From the NCBI RefSeq assembly GCF_024158745.1, contig NZ_JAMZAW010000023.1:1-64000 (forward strand): DNA of 64,000 bases. The letters are read 5' to 3'. The notes below the pieces were generated by a model. That model saw nothing but the letters and a program-made list of their open reading frames with translations. It was not told the DNA's origin and did no database searches. Both the position numbers and the translations under genes were made by a program. This document shows, piece after piece, positions 35,395 through 44,689 of the stretch. The DNA is from Paenibacillus tyrphae. Lineage in GTDB: Bacteria; Bacillota; Bacilli; Paenibacillales; NBRC-103111. The number at the start of each line of letters is the position of its first letter. Within the stretch, counting starts at the first letter, position 1.

Positions 35395-37062
35395 ATGGAA
35401 TGGAGAGGGAATTGGGGAGAGACGTACAGGAGGCTTGTCTTATGGCTGCTGATCGTCGGGTTCGGCTTTATGTACCTGTTCGGGTCTGCGGCCCCGGCCG
35501 GAGCGCACGCCTCCCTCGTGCAGACGGTTCCGGCAAACGGTGCGGAGTTGGAGCAGCCGCCGGAGCAGGTGGTCTTGACGTTTAACGAGCGTCTGGAGGA
35601 AGGGCTGTACTATTTAAGGGTCTACGACGGCAGCAAGCGCAAGGTGACGGACAAAGCGGCCGTGATGAACGATACCCGCACGACCTTGACCCTAGACCTG
35701 CCGGGACTCACCAAAGGCATCTATGTGGTGACTTATCACGTCATCTCGGCGGACGGGCATCCCGTGGACGGCACTTATTTGTTTGCGGTCGGCCAAAGTC
35801 TGGACCAGCCGTCGGGCGTCAGCGGCAGCGCGCCTGCGATTGAGCATCTGCACCGCCACGACGGTCCGATGAGTACGTTTGGAGTGAAGGATGTACTGCA
35901 GTTCGGCTCGCGCATTTTGTTTTATTTGGCTTTGCTTGGTTTCACGGGCTGGCTGCTCTGGCTGCGCTGGTTTGCTCCCGGAGAAAAAACAGATCCGTCC
36001 CGCGTCCGGCTAAGGCAGTGGGCGGAACGGCTGCAGCAGCTCTATTTGATCGCATATATTTTGTTCATGTGGGCGCATATGGGCGATCTGATCGGCGACG
36101 GGGGAGCGGAAGGTCTGATCCGTTTGTTCACCCAAACGACGGTCGGCTACGCCTGGCTCGGAGGGCTGCTGCTGGCGCTGCTGTCCTTTGTCGTGCTGTA
36201 CCGCAGCGTCTTTCTCGACTATATCTGGCTTGCGCTCGTCTGGTTCGCCAAAAGCCTGCTCGGGCATGCGGCCGCTTTCGAACCGAAAAGCGAAACGCTC
36301 GTGCTGGACTGGCTTCATCTGGCCGCCTCTTCGGTATGGGTCGGAGGTCTGCTGATGCTGCTCGTCTTGTGGCGTACGGATAAGGAACTGGGCAAACGGT
36401 TCCTTCCGCGCTTCTCTACGGCGGCGCTGGTTAGCATCTTGCTGCTGACCGTCTCCGGCGTGCTGACCGTGTTCATTTTTCTCCCGGACGTACGGTATAT
36501 CGTGGAGACCGGGTGGGGCAAGCTGCTTCTGGCGAAGACCGGGCTTGTACTGTTGGTCGTCGTGACCGCGGCGCTGATCCGCTTCTTGTTCCGCAAAAGC
36601 AGCGAACGGAGTGCAGGCCGCCTGCTTGGAGTCGATGCCGTGCTGATGACGCTTGTTGTTGGCGTCGTCGGCGTATTTACTTATTTAACCCCGCTTCCGG
36701 CCAATGAACCGATGAACTGGCATGTGATGGGCGAGAAGATCCATATGACCGCGCAGGTCAGTCCGAACGTGCCGGGCGTCAACGATTTTGCCGTAAAAGT
36801 GTGGCTTCCCGAAAAGCTCGGCAAACCGAAGCAGGTGATCATGAAGCTGCAGGCGACGGACAATCCGGAAATTGCGCCGCTCGTGGTGCCTGTCGAATAT
36901 ACGGAGGATGTGAGCTTCGAGGAGTCGTTCGGGTTAAAAAGATATACGTATAAAACGCGCGGAGCTTATTTGCCTTATCCCGGCCATTGGAAGCTGGAAG
37001 TACGGGTTCTTGACAGCAATGACGACGAAACGGTATATGAACATACGTTCCGTGTGTATTGA
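35395..37062 (+). CDS. CopC-CopD fusion, copper uptake/resistance protein (YcnJ-like)
   Basis: 555 residues. Signal segment to about residue 38, then mature HASLVQTVPANGAELEQPPEQVVLTFNERLE: a CopC beta-sandwich domain (about 38-135) whose N-terminal His and the later DGHPVDG are copper ligands. A CopD membrane domain with about eight helices follows (about 165-430), with HMGDL, KSLLGHAA and WLHLAASSVWVGG. A final soluble domain (about 440-555) resembles the YtkA-like C-terminus of YcnJ. GGAGGAGAATCAA precedes the ATG. Single-gene unit. Confidence 0.88.
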   Translation: MEWRGNWGETYRRLVLWLLIVGFGFMYLFGSAAPAGAHASLVQTVPANGAELEQPPEQVVLTFNERLEEGLYYLRVYDGSKRKVTDKAAVMNDTRTTLTLDLPGLTKGIYVVTYHVISADGHPVDGTYLFAVGQSLDQPSGVSGSAPAIEHLHRHDGPMSTFGVKDVLQFGSRILFYLALLGFTGWLLWLRWFAPGEKTDPSRVRLRQWAERLQQLYLIAYILFMWAHMGDLIGDGGAEGLIRLFTQTTVGYAWLGGLLLALLSFVVLYRSVFLDYIWLALVWFAKSLLGHAAAFEPKSETLVLDWLHLAASSVWVGGLLMLLVLWRTDKELGKRFLPRFSTAALVSILLLTVSGVLTVFIFLPDVRYIVETGWGKLLLAKTGLVLLVVVTAALIRFLFRKSSERSAGRLLGVDAVLMTLVVGVVGVFTYLTPLPANEPMNWHVMGEKIHMTAQVSPNVPGVNDFAVKVWLPEKLGKPKQVIMKLQATDNPEIAPLVVPVEYTEDVSFEESFGLKRYTYKTRGAYLPYPGHWKLEVRVLDSNDDETVYEHTFRVY

Positions 37063-37205
37063 TCGTAATTTCGCCAAAGATTATGTTGGGTTTTATCGTT
37101 TTATGTCGATGAATATGGGTCTTTATGACTAAGTCCTCTTGTTCTTTTGGTTCTGGGGAATTAGAATAAAAGAAAACCCTTCATAAGAGGAAGCAGAGGA
37201 TCGAC

Positions 37206-38942
37206 ATGGCAAAAAAACGGAGTCCTGTAGGTTCGGGTCTGCTGCGGGAATGGCGGCATAAACTGTACCGGCACGCTGCGCTTCTGCATCTGGGGTGCGT
37301 CATGGCCGGTGCGGAAATCGTACTGCTTTCGCTCAAACAGTTGCTTGGCGTACCTAATGACCCGTTGGACTTCATGACATCGGGCTTGACCGTGCTGTTG
37401 GTCCCACCGATCCTTAATGCGGCCGTTCGGAAAAACAGCACCAAGCCGATTCGGGCGCTGGCCCCGGCCGTCGTGATTATGGCGTTCGCAGAGATAGTGG
37501 AATTGGCGGTGCGCTATGCGTCATGGCAAACTGTCGACTTGATGAGAACAACGGCCGATCTGGCGGGTCTCGGTCTGCTCACGACACCGATCCTTTACTT
37601 CATGCTGACGGATATGCGCAACCGGGAGTTTACGGTACGCCAGCTTACGTACCTCGCCTATCACGATATGCTGACCGGGCTGCCGAACCGCCAGAAGTTC
37701 CAGCAAACCGTCGGTATGTCGATCCGGAAGGCCAAGCTGTCGGGGCGCAAGCTGTCCGTCATGTTCATCGATCTGGACCGGTTTAAGAACGTCAACGATA
37801 CGTTTGGCCATGCGTTCGGCGATCTCCTGTTGACGGAAGCCGCGGAACGGCTCAAAAGCGGACTGCAGGCAGGCGATTGCGTGTCGCGGCAGGGCGGAGA
37901 CGAATTCACTGTACTGATCAAGGATACGTCACAGCCGCAAGATGCCGAGAAGGTGGCGCAGAAAATCATTCATCTGCTCAGCCAGCCGTTTGCTATAGAC
38001 GGCCACGAGCTTCGTGTGGGCTGTAGTATCGGAATCGCAATGTATCCACAGGACGGGGAAGATCCCATTACGCTCATGAAAAATGCCGATACGGCCATGT
38101 ACCGGGCCAAGGAGCTCGGGAAAAACGGCTACCAGTTCTACAAGGCCGAGATGAACGATACGGTCATCCAGAAGCTGGTGATGGAAGAGTGGCTGAACAA
38201 AGCGCTGGAGCAGGAGGAGTTCGTCCTGTATTACCAGCCGCAGGTCGATATTTTCACGGCCCGCATGAACGGAATGGAAGCGCTGATCCGTTGGAATCAT
38301 CCGAGGCTCGGTTTTATCTCGCCGGGTGAATTTATTCCGCTGGCCGAAGAGACGGGATTGATTATTCCGATCGGTCAATGGGTGCTGCGCACGGCCTGTA
38401 AGCAGAACAAGGCATGGCAGCTCGCCGGGTTTCCGCCGCTGAAGATGGCGGTGAACATCTCTCCGATTCAGTTTCACCAGCACGATTTTGTCCAGGTCGT
38501 TCTCGATGCGCTGCAGGAAAGCGGGCTGGAGCCGCGGTATTTGGAGCTGGAAATTACCGAAGGCATTGCGATGTACCACGTGGATCAAGTCATTCAAAAG
38601 CTGCAAACCTTGCGCGAGCTCGGCGTACATATCTCGATGGACGATTTCGGCACCGGTTATTCGTCCCTCAATTATCTCAAGAAGTTTCCAATCGACAAGC
38701 TCAAAATTGCGCAGCAGTTCGTCCGCGACATTACGATCGATCCCGACGACGCTGCCATCGTCCAGGCGATTATGGCCATGGCGCTCAGCTTGAAGCTGAA
38801 CGTGATTGCCGAAGGGGTCGAGACGGAGGAGCAGCTCTCCTTCCTGCTCGATATCAAATGCAGGGAAATTCAAGGCTATATTTACAGCAAGCCTGTTCCG
38901 GCAAACGAATTTACCGATCTGATGCTGCGGCCTCCCGCTTGA
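37206..38942 (+). CDS. Membrane GGDEF-EAL c-di-GMP enzyme
   Basis: 578 residues. Four predicted N-terminal membrane helices (about 25-145), a GGDEF domain (about 155-315) with intact RQGGDEF and FKNVNDTFGHAFGD, and an EAL domain (about 325-572) with MEALIRW, NISPIQF, ELEITE, DDFGTGYSS and EGVET. Both cyclase and phosphodiesterase active sites look complete, so the net activity cannot be read from sequence. GAGGATCGAC precedes the ATG; a strong terminator follows. Confidence 0.92.
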   Translation: MAKKRSPVGSGLLREWRHKLYRHAALLHLGCVMAGAEIVLLSLKQLLGVPNDPLDFMTSGLTVLLVPPILNAAVRKNSTKPIRALAPAVVIMAFAEIVELAVRYASWQTVDLMRTTADLAGLGLLTTPILYFMLTDMRNREFTVRQLTYLAYHDMLTGLPNRQKFQQTVGMSIRKAKLSGRKLSVMFIDLDRFKNVNDTFGHAFGDLLLTEAAERLKSGLQAGDCVSRQGGDEFTVLIKDTSQPQDAEKVAQKIIHLLSQPFAIDGHELRVGCSIGIAMYPQDGEDPITLMKNADTAMYRAKELGKNGYQFYKAEMNDTVIQKLVMEEWLNKALEQEEFVLYYQPQVDIFTARMNGMEALIRWNHPRLGFISPGEFIPLAEETGLIIPIGQWVLRTACKQNKAWQLAGFPPLKMAVNISPIQFHQHDFVQVVLDALQESGLEPRYLELEITEGIAMYHVDQVIQKLQTLRELGVHISMDDFGTGYSSLNYLKKFPIDKLKIAQQFVRDITIDPDDAAIVQAIMAMALSLKLNVIAEGVETEEQLSFLLDIKCREIQGYIYSKPVPANEFTDLMLRPPA

Positions 38943-38949
38943 CGGAAAC

Positions 38950-38999
38950 AAAGAAGCGTTCCAGCCTCGTCCAATGCGAGGGCCGGAACGCTTCTTTGT
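38950..38999. terminator. Terminator of the GGDEF-EAL gene
   Basis: AAAGAAGCGTTCC pairs with GGAACGCTTCTTT with an inner GCCTCG/CGAGGG stem; T-rich on the + side and usable in both directions. Confidence 0.85.
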
Positions 39000-39063
39000 T
39001 GTTTGGCTGCAAGAGGGGTCTTGGCTTCCTTCCTGGAGGCATGGTAGCGACCGGCTCGGATGC

Positions 39064-39993
39064 TTAGGCGTTTGTTTCTTTCCAAGCCTGCGGGTGACCG
39101 TCACCGACATACTTCGCGGCAGCGGCGTTGGCGATGACCTGCTGGCGGCTTTTGCAGCCCGGGATCACCGCGCTGACCGCAGGATGCTTCAGGCACCAAG
39201 CCAGCGCCCAAGTTGCCATGTCCATGCCTTCCGGTACCTCGTGCTCGCGGATGCGCTTCACTTCCTCCAGCTTCAGCCGCGTTTGCTCCGGGTCATGCCG
39301 ATGGCGGACGTCGTTCTCCGCGAACGAGGCGCCGGGATTGTATTTGCCGCTCAGATAGCCGCTGGCCAGCGGCACGCGCGCCAGCACGCCGAGTCCTTGG
39401 CGCTCGCAGGACGGGAAGACCCGCTCCTCCGGCTTGCGGTCGAGCCGGTTGTAAACGACTTGAATCACCTTCGAATTCACGCGTTCGGAGGCGTCCGTTT
39501 GATGGAGGTTATCGTTGCTGCCGATGGACGTGCCGAGATGCCGTATTTTTCCCGCCTGTACTTGTTTATCCAGCAAGGTCCACAGCTCGTCCTGATCGAA
39601 GGCTTCGTCTGTGCCCGAATGAAACTGATAAAGATCTATGTAGTCCGTCCGGAGCGCTTTGAGCGAGGCATCGAGCTGTGCCAGCACTGCTTGCGGCGAC
39701 CATTCCTGACTCCGGTCCAGATGGGCATGAAATTGATGCCCGAACTTGGTGGCAATGACCCAATCATCACGCCGTCCCCGGGAAATGTAGCTGCCGATGA
39801 GCGATTCGGACGTATGGTCCCCGTAGCATTCCGCAGTGTCGATCAGGTTGATGCCGCACGCCTTGGCTTCGTCCAAAATTGCATCCGCTTCCTCCTGGGT
39901 AAACGGCTTGCCCCATTCTCCGCCGAACTGCCACGTGCCGACGCCGATGACGGATACCTTCATGTTTGTTTTGCCCAGCTTCCGGTATTTCAT
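39064..39993 (-). CDS. Aldo/keto reductase
   Basis: About 309 residues. A TIM barrel with the catalytic tetrad motifs: Asp in NLIDTAECYG with the following Tyr, Lys in VIATKFG and His in LYQFHSGT. The NADPH-binding end has VIPGCKSRQQVIANAAAAK. GAGGAGGGATTATCG precedes the ATG at 39993; the upstream frame to 40014 runs through this ribosome binding site. Substrate unknown. Divergent from the signal peptidase gene. Confidence 0.9.
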   Translation of the reverse strand: MKYRKLGKTNMKVSVIGVGTWQFGGEWGKPFTQEEADAILDEAKACGINLIDTAECYGDHTSESLIGSYISRGRRDDWVIATKFGHQFHAHLDRSQEWSPQAVLAQLDASLKALRTDYIDLYQFHSGTDEAFDQDELWTLLDKQVQAGKIRHLGTSIGSNDNLHQTDASERVNSKVIQVVYNRLDRKPEERVFPSCERQGLGVLARVPLASGYLSGKYNPGASFAENDVRHRHDPEQTRLKLEEVKRIREHEVPEGMDMATWALAWCLKHPAVSAVIPGCKSRQQVIANAAAAKYVGDGHPQAWKETNA

Positions 39994-40178
39994 CGATAAT
40001 CCCTCCTCGAGCAAATGATTTTGTGCGCTCCCTCCTGATTTTACCTAATTCGCTAGCTTGCTTCAAATGTACGGCGAAGGGCGGGCCGATTTCTAATTTT
40101 AAGGTTATTTTAATACTCTTTTCCTTCGTATCCGGTATAGTTAAGAGAAACGACGTTGAGAAGGCGAGGGAGAAGCTC

Positions 40179-40703
40179 TTGAACCGAATGATGCGATGGG
40201 CGAAGGAATGGGTAGCGCCGCTTGGCTTGGCTGTGATCATCAGCTTTTCGTTCAACACATACGTGGCGCAGGGGATGAAGGTGCCGACCGGTTCGATGCT
40301 GCCGACCATTCAGCTCGACGATAAAGTGTTTGTGGAAAAGATGGTCGCGCTGACCGATTTTAAGTTCGGCGATATCGTCGTCTTTTATCCGCCGCTCAAG
40401 GGAGAAGAAGACAAGCGCTACATCAAACGGCTGATCGGACTGCCGGGCGATACGATTGAAGTGAAGGACGGCGCGTTGTACCGCAATGGCGAGAAGGTTG
40501 ACGAGCCTTATGTGAAGGAGCCGATGAAATACCAGTTCGGCCCGGTTCAAGTGCCGGAAGGGAAATATTTGTTCCTTGGCGATAACCGCAACGACAGTCT
40601 GGATTCGCATCTGTGGCCGACGCCGTTTGTGGACAAAAGCAAGCTCGTCGGCAAGGCGCTGTTCCGTTATTATCCGTTCGATCAGATCGGGGAGATTAAG
40701 TAG
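40179..40703 (+). CDS. lepB: Type I signal peptidase
   Basis: About 174 residues, the short Sip type of Gram-positives. One N-terminal membrane helix (APLGLAVIISFSFNTYV), catalytic Ser in PTGSMLPTI and catalytic Lys in KRYIKRLIGLPGD, then the conserved GDNRNDSLDSH box. It cleaves secretory signal peptides outside the membrane. I chose the TTG at 40179 because GAGGGAG lies five to six bases upstream; ATGs at 40188 and 40191 are alternatives. Confidence 0.9.
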   Translation: MNRMMRWAKEWVAPLGLAVIISFSFNTYVAQGMKVPTGSMLPTIQLDDKVFVEKMVALTDFKFGDIVVFYPPLKGEEDKRYIKRLIGLPGDTIEVKDGALYRNGEKVDEPYVKEPMKYQFGPVQVPEGKYLFLGDNRNDSLDSHLWPTPFVDKSKLVGKALFRYYPFDQIGEIK

Positions 40704-40714
40704 CGGGCCACCTC

Positions 40715-40743
40715 TGGACAAAACGATAGGGAACGCTTATAAT
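40715..40743 (+). promoter_or_regulatory. Promoter of tRNA-Gly
   Basis: TGGACA and TATAAT are separated by exactly 17 bases and lie 23 bases upstream of the tRNA. Confidence 0.85.
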
Positions 40744-40766
40744 AAATAAGCGCAACCCCTTTTCGC

Positions 40767-40837
40767 GCGGGTGTAGTTCAATGGTAGAACTCCAGCTTCC
40801 CAAGCTGGTGGCGTGGGTTCGATTCCCATCACCCGCT
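40767..40837 (+). tRNA. tRNA-Gly (CCC)
   Basis: Acceptor GCGGGTG pairs with CACCCGC, the anticodon loop TTCCCAA gives CCC and the T loop is GTTCGATTC. CCA is not encoded. It stands alone with its own promoter and terminator. Confidence 0.96.
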
Positions 40838-40852
40838 TACATTGGTTATAGG

Positions 40853-40891
40853 ATAGACCGCAGCCTTTATCGAGGCCGGTCTATTTTTTTT
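40853..40891 (+). terminator. Terminator of tRNA-Gly
   Basis: ATAGACCG pairs with CGGTCTAT and is followed by eight T. Confidence 0.9.
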
Positions 40892-41004
40892 GCTTAATTT
40901 CCAGAAAACAATTGCTTCCTCAAGCCGACGCATTTATAATAAACTCTACACATTTAACATACATATGAGTATAAAAAGTATATTTATTATGCGGGGGATT
41001 GCGC

Positions 41005-42237
41005 TTGAACCGATCATTATACGCTTTATTGGTCAGCCAAACGGCAACCAATCTCGCATTTGCGCTTTATACGATGGTTGTGGTCATGCATCTTTATGCG
41101 CAGACCAGTTCGACGGCGTTGTCCGCTGCCGTGACGCTAATCAGCGCAATTTCGCGAATTGTCAGCGGCGTTGTTTTACCGTCGTTTTCTGACCGTTTTC
41201 GGCTTCCCGTGCTGCTGATCTTTTCGCAAACGACGCAGCTGGTCGTTCTCCTGTGTCTTGCGCTGATGCTGACTCAGGACGTTTCGGCTTCGAGCTTGAT
41301 TGTCATGATGGTGCTGCTCGCGATCATTTCTTTTTTTAACGGCTGGTTCTCGCCTGTGAAAAGCTCGTTGCTTCGGGCCGTCGTACCCGAGGAGGAGCGG
41401 GTGAGAGCGATCGGCTTGCTATCGACAGTGGATCAAACGTTCCAATTTGCCGGGTGGACTCTGGGTGGCGTACTGCTGACGGTTTTGGGCCAAGGGGCTG
41501 CGCTTGGGATTACTTTTGCTCTGCTCGTCATATCGATCGGATGCATGTTCCTGTTGAAGCGGCACGGCAAGCAGCATAAACCGGCAGGGCTTCGAACGGG
41601 ACAAGGATTCGTGGCCGGACTGACGGCAGGCTGGAAAATTCTTTACAGGCATGAAGGACTGCGCGTGCTCGTCATGATGGATCTGATCGAATCTTGGGTT
41701 GGCACGATCTGGATCGGAGCCGTCACGTTAACTTTTGTCAAAGAGGCTTTGCACGAAGGTGAAGCCTGGTGGGGATATATTAACGGCGGCTACTATTTAG
41801 GTACTATCGTCGGGGGCTTGATCGTCCTTCGGCTTTCCCGCCGGATGCAAGGAAAGCTGACCGTGAGTATGCTGCTGGGAGCGTCTCTGTTCGGTGTACT
41901 GACGCTGCTGTACGGGTTCGTATCGAACAGCATGCTGGCGCTGCTGCTCGTCCTGTTGATGGGGCCGGCTTATCAAATCCGCGATCTGGCGCAAGAGTCG
42001 ATGATTCAAAATAGCTCGGACGAGCATACCTTGCTTAAAGTGGCGGCAGCCCGGTCTACCTTGGTCCAGCTCATCTCGATGTTATCCATTGCCGTGATCG
42101 GAATCGTAACAGACGTTGTAGGCGTTCGTCTGGTTTACATCGTCTCCGGCTGCGTGCTGCTCGTGTCATCCGCGTACGGTTTCGTGCAGCTGCAGCTTCA
42201 GAAAAAAGGGGCTTTGCTGGAGCGCGAACACCTGTAG
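41005..42237 (+). CDS. MFS transporter (drug-export-like)
   Basis: About 410 residues with 12 predicted membrane helices. The loop between helices 2 and 3 (PSFSDRFRLPVL) and the segment RAVVPEEERVRAIGLLSTVDQT are typical of macrolide/multidrug-type major facilitators. GGGGGA lies six bases before the TTG at 41005. It ends ten bases before the convergent XRE gene of the phage-derived region and is probably the last host gene before it. Substrate unknown. Confidence 0.85.
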   Translation: MNRSLYALLVSQTATNLAFALYTMVVVMHLYAQTSSTALSAAVTLISAISRIVSGVVLPSFSDRFRLPVLLIFSQTTQLVVLLCLALMLTQDVSASSLIVMMVLLAIISFFNGWFSPVKSSLLRAVVPEEERVRAIGLLSTVDQTFQFAGWTLGGVLLTVLGQGAALGITFALLVISIGCMFLLKRHGKQHKPAGLRTGQGFVAGLTAGWKILYRHEGLRVLVMMDLIESWVGTIWIGAVTLTFVKEALHEGEAWWGYINGGYYLGTIVGGLIVLRLSRRMQGKLTVSMLLGASLFGVLTLLYGFVSNSMLALLLVLLMGPAYQIRDLAQESMIQNSSDEHTLLKVAAARSTLVQLISMLSIAVIGIVTDVVGVRLVYIVSGCVLLVSSAYGFVQLQLQKKGALLEREHL

Positions 42238-42246
42238 CACCCCGTC

Positions 42247-42918
42247 TCAATCGTTGGCCTGCTCCTCGTATTGCGGGAACAGCAGCTTGAGCATCCCCAG
42301 AATACGCTGCCGGTCTTGATCGGTGAGCAGGTGGCCGTTGTAGTGAAGGCCGCTCACATATTGGAGTGACTTGCCGATATCGTACAGATGCTCGAGCGTC
42401 TGGGTATCGGTTTTTTCGGTGCCCGCTCCTGTCGTTCGGAATTGCTCCGCCATGTTTTCCAATTGGCCGATGAGCTTGTAAATCTCAACCTTCGGCGGAT
42501 CTTGCTGAAGCAAAGCTTGCAGCGTGTCCGGCGTAATCTTAAAATCGTCGCCGAAAAACGGGCGATATTCCTGTTCCAATCGTTTGATGGCCGCCCGGGG
42601 AATGACGGGAAGGGCTTGAACGATCCCGTCGAGGTCGATACCGAGAATATGGAGCAGGTCTTGGAACGCCTGCCGGTACTTGTGGGTATCGGCAAGCTTC
42701 CGATAGCCAGCCGCCGCCATCAGATCGGCATACTCGACGCCCAGCGGTTCGACCAACTTCTCCAGCAGTTCGGGCGAGGGCATGTTTTTTTTCTTGCCCG
42801 TTTCGATCTGAGACAAATAAGGGTTGGAGTAACCGATCCGATCGCCCAATTGGGTAAGTGTCAGTCCTTTGGCTTCTCTTAGGCTTTTTAAATAGGCTCC
42901 GAACTGCTGAACGTTCAT
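42247..42918 (-). CDS. XRE-family repressor, left arm of the tail locus
   Basis: 223 residues. An N-terminal helix-turn-helix (LKSLREAKGLTLTQLGDRIGYSNPYLSQIETGKK) is joined to a helical domain of about 150 residues of unknown fold. It is divergent from the ArpU-like gene, and the gap between them carries three related operator-like sites, so it is a good candidate for the master repressor of the phage-derived locus. Confidence 0.8.
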   Translation of the reverse strand: MNVQQFGAYLKSLREAKGLTLTQLGDRIGYSNPYLSQIETGKKKNMPSPELLEKLVEPLGVEYADLMAAAGYRKLADTHKYRQAFQDLLHILGIDLDGIVQALPVIPRAAIKRLEQEYRPFFGDDFKITPDTLQALLQQDPPKVEIYKLIGQLENMAEQFRTTGAGTEKTDTQTLEHLYDIGKSLQYVSGLHYNGHLLTDQDRQRILGMLKLLFPQYEEQAND

Positions 42919-42943
42919 CCGCGCACATCCTTTCTTGTTCTTC

Positions 42944-43026
42944 TATTATACACATTTACTTGTTATTAGTAAATATCATCGGAAATATTGTTGCTAATAG
43001 CAAGAATATGTGATAATGTTACTAAC
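42944..43026. promoter_or_regulatory. Divergent promoter/operator region of the tail locus
   Basis: TTGTTATTAGTAA (42960-42972, inverted) and TTGCTAATAGCAA (42991-43003) differ at two positions, and GTTACTAAC lies at 43018-43026. A leftward -10 (TATAAT, minus strand at 42949-42944) and a rightward -10 (GATAAT at 43012) are placed so that each full site covers one -35 region. Confidence 0.7.
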
Positions 43027-43111
43027 ACAAAACAAGAAAAGATGAACAGCAGCCCGCGGTTGCTTGTCCACTGCAAGAATAACCATTCGGGTGAATCGAA
43101 AGGTGGTCGCT

Positions 43112-43546
43112 ATGATCGATACGCTCACGCTTGCGCAAAAAAAAGCCGTCCGCGCAGCCATGGAAGAACGGCTGGCTCTATATCGGAGCTACAAATACAG
43201 CAGCTTCGAACGCCGCGAAGCCCGGGTTACGGCCAGCTATGACCCGCGGTACCATGGGGCGACGAATGCGGTAAGCGATCCTACCGCGCAGATCGCGGTG
43301 TACAACGTAAATGAGCAAATGCACCGCAGTTACGTATGCGATTCCGTGGAAATCGCACTGAGCCTGCTGCCGGACAAGCAGCGGTCGATCATCGAAACGC
43401 GGTATATGCGGCAAAATACGCCGACGGATACGCAGGTATGCGACAGGCTGAGCATGTCCAAGGATGCGTACGACCGAAACCGGCTTGCGGCGATGTACGA
43501 AATGGCTTTATTTTTGGAAGTGGATTGCGGGTTCGAGCTGACATAG
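43112..43546 (+). CDS. ArpU-like phage regulator
   Basis: About 144 residues, starting MIDTLTLAQKKAVRAAMEERLALYRSYK. The C-terminal half (LSLLPDKQRSIIETRYMRQNTPTDTQVCDRLSMSKDAYDRNR) is a sigma-region-4-like helix-turn-helix as in ArpU/YqaQ-type late-transcription regulators of phages. AAAGGTGG stands five bases before the ATG at 43112. It probably activates later genes of the locus. Confidence 0.75.
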   Translation: MIDTLTLAQKKAVRAAMEERLALYRSYKYSSFERREARVTASYDPRYHGATNAVSDPTAQIAVYNVNEQMHRSYVCDSVEIALSLLPDKQRSIIETRYMRQNTPTDTQVCDRLSMSKDAYDRNRLAAMYEMALFLEVDCGFELT

Positions 43547-43566
43547 CAGAATAAGCAGGCAGCAAT

Positions 43567-43602
43567 TAGACCGTTCTCTCTCGTGGGAGGCGGTCTATTT
43601 TT
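43567..43602 (+). terminator. Terminator of the ArpU-like gene
   Basis: TAGACCG pairs with CGGTCTA and TTTTT follows. Confidence 0.8.
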
Positions 43603-43630
43603 CTATGCGGATCTGTTGGGGAGTACACTG

Positions 43631-43665
43631 AAAAAACCGGTGTTTCCTACGCTAAGGAGCACCGG
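43631..43665 (-). terminator. Terminator of the ImmA/IrrE gene
   Basis: On the minus strand CCGGTG and CACCGG pair and are followed by TTTTTT. Confidence 0.85.
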
Positions 43666-43687
43666 CTCTGAGTTTTACTTACGCTGG

Positions 43688-44158
43688 TCAGATGGTAAAA
43701 TACGTATCTTCGCCTTTCCAGATACTGTGTTGCCGCTTCGGAAGACTCTTTAAATGCGCCACTTCCTGCGGCACGCCGCTGGCTGCCGCCGCTTCGTAGA
43801 TCGTCATGCCGCCCAGAATGAGCTCGTCGGGCATCAGCAGCTCCACGGCGAACTGGTTGGCTTCGCTCTCGATCCGGTCGATCGAAACGAGCGTGTTCCT
43901 GCGAAGGAAGGGCGTATTCACCTTGGGGTGAAGGAGCACGTGCCCGAGCTCGTGCGCGCACGTAAAGCGCTGGCCGGATTTATCCAGGCCTTGGTTGATA
44001 TGGATGAAGCGGATTCGTTTGTACGTGCTGAAGTAGCCGAGAACGTTGCCGAGCGGCTCAAAGAGAACATGGATGTTTTTCTGAGATGCGATTTTGAAAG
44101 GGTTGTTCGTTCCGTACTTTTTAATCAGTTGCAAGGCTGCTTGTTTCGAATTTCGCAT
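43688..44158 (-). CDS. ImmA/IrrE-family metallopeptidase
   Basis: 156 residues. The zinc site is CAHELGHVLLH (HExxH) with a downstream Glu in RIESEANQFAVELLMP. In ICEBs1 and many phages such proteases cleave the neighbouring XRE repressor to induce the element. Here it lies 25 bases downstream of an XRE gene on the same strand, the classic repressor/anti-repressor pair. Confidence 0.88.
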   Translation of the reverse strand: MRNSKQAALQLIKKYGTNNPFKIASQKNIHVLFEPLGNVLGYFSTYKRIRFIHINQGLDKSGQRFTCAHELGHVLLHPKVNTPFLRRNTLVSIDRIESEANQFAVELLMPDELILGGMTIYEAAAASGVPQEVAHLKSLPKRQHSIWKGEDTYFTI

Positions 44159-44183
44159 CTGCTTATCTACCCCCGTATCGATT

Positions 44184-44630
44184 TTATTTTCGATATTTGT
44201 TCGGGGTAAACTTCTGTTTCGCTAACTGCTTGGCAAGCCGCATGGAATTCTCTAGCGATATTCGCAGCAATTCTTTACTCTCCTCATCCAAGGTTTCGCC
44301 ATGAAAGGCAAGTGCTTCATCAGACTCGAGATCGCTGAGCATTCTTTCGAGATCCCGGGCGATGTCCTTCTCTTCTTTGGGTGTCAACGGAGACGCGTCC
44401 CGCTTCTCCTCCATGATCGATACGTTCGGCGAAGGCTCGTCGGACAAGCCCAGAAGATAATCCGTCGTCACTTGAAAATGGGCGGCGAGCTTGCCGGCCA
44501 TATCGGCGCTCAGCCGTTTTTTTCCCCTTTCGATCTCGTAATAATATTGAGGCGTAATGTTCAACAGTTCGGCGACAACGGTCCCCGCCATATTCCTTGC
44601 TTTTCGAATGTCCCGCACCCGATTCCCCAT
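44184..44630 (-). CDS. XRE-family repressor paired with ImmA/IrrE
   Basis: About 148 residues. Helix-turn-helix at about 3-60 (VRDIRKARNMAGTVVAELLNITPQYYYEIERGKKRL...TTDYLLG), then a charged helical tail that could be the protease target. The ATG at 44630 is preceded by AAAAGGTGAAATGTCTT. It is divergent from the small-protein gene at 44895; the gap carries a LexA-like site and one more copy of the operator core. Confidence 0.85.
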   Translation of the reverse strand: MGNRVRDIRKARNMAGTVVAELLNITPQYYYEIERGKKRLSADMAGKLAAHFQVTTDYLLGLSDEPSPNVSIMEEKRDASPLTPKEEKDIARDLERMLSDLESDEALAFHGETLDEESKELLRISLENSMRLAKQLAKQKFTPNKYRK

Positions 44631-44668
44631 AAGACATTTCACCTTTTCTGAACTGGCTTTTTAATAGA

Positions 44669-44689
44669 AGAACATTTGTTTCCATTATA
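44669..44689 (-). promoter_or_regulatory. Promoter and LexA/DinR-like box of the second XRE gene
   Basis: On the plus strand AGAACATTTGTTTC closely fits the Bacillus LexA consensus CGAACRNRYGTTYC (two mismatches). It directly follows TATAAT of the leftward promoter (minus strand, 44689-44684). It could equally be the operator of the XRE protein itself. Confidence 0.45.
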
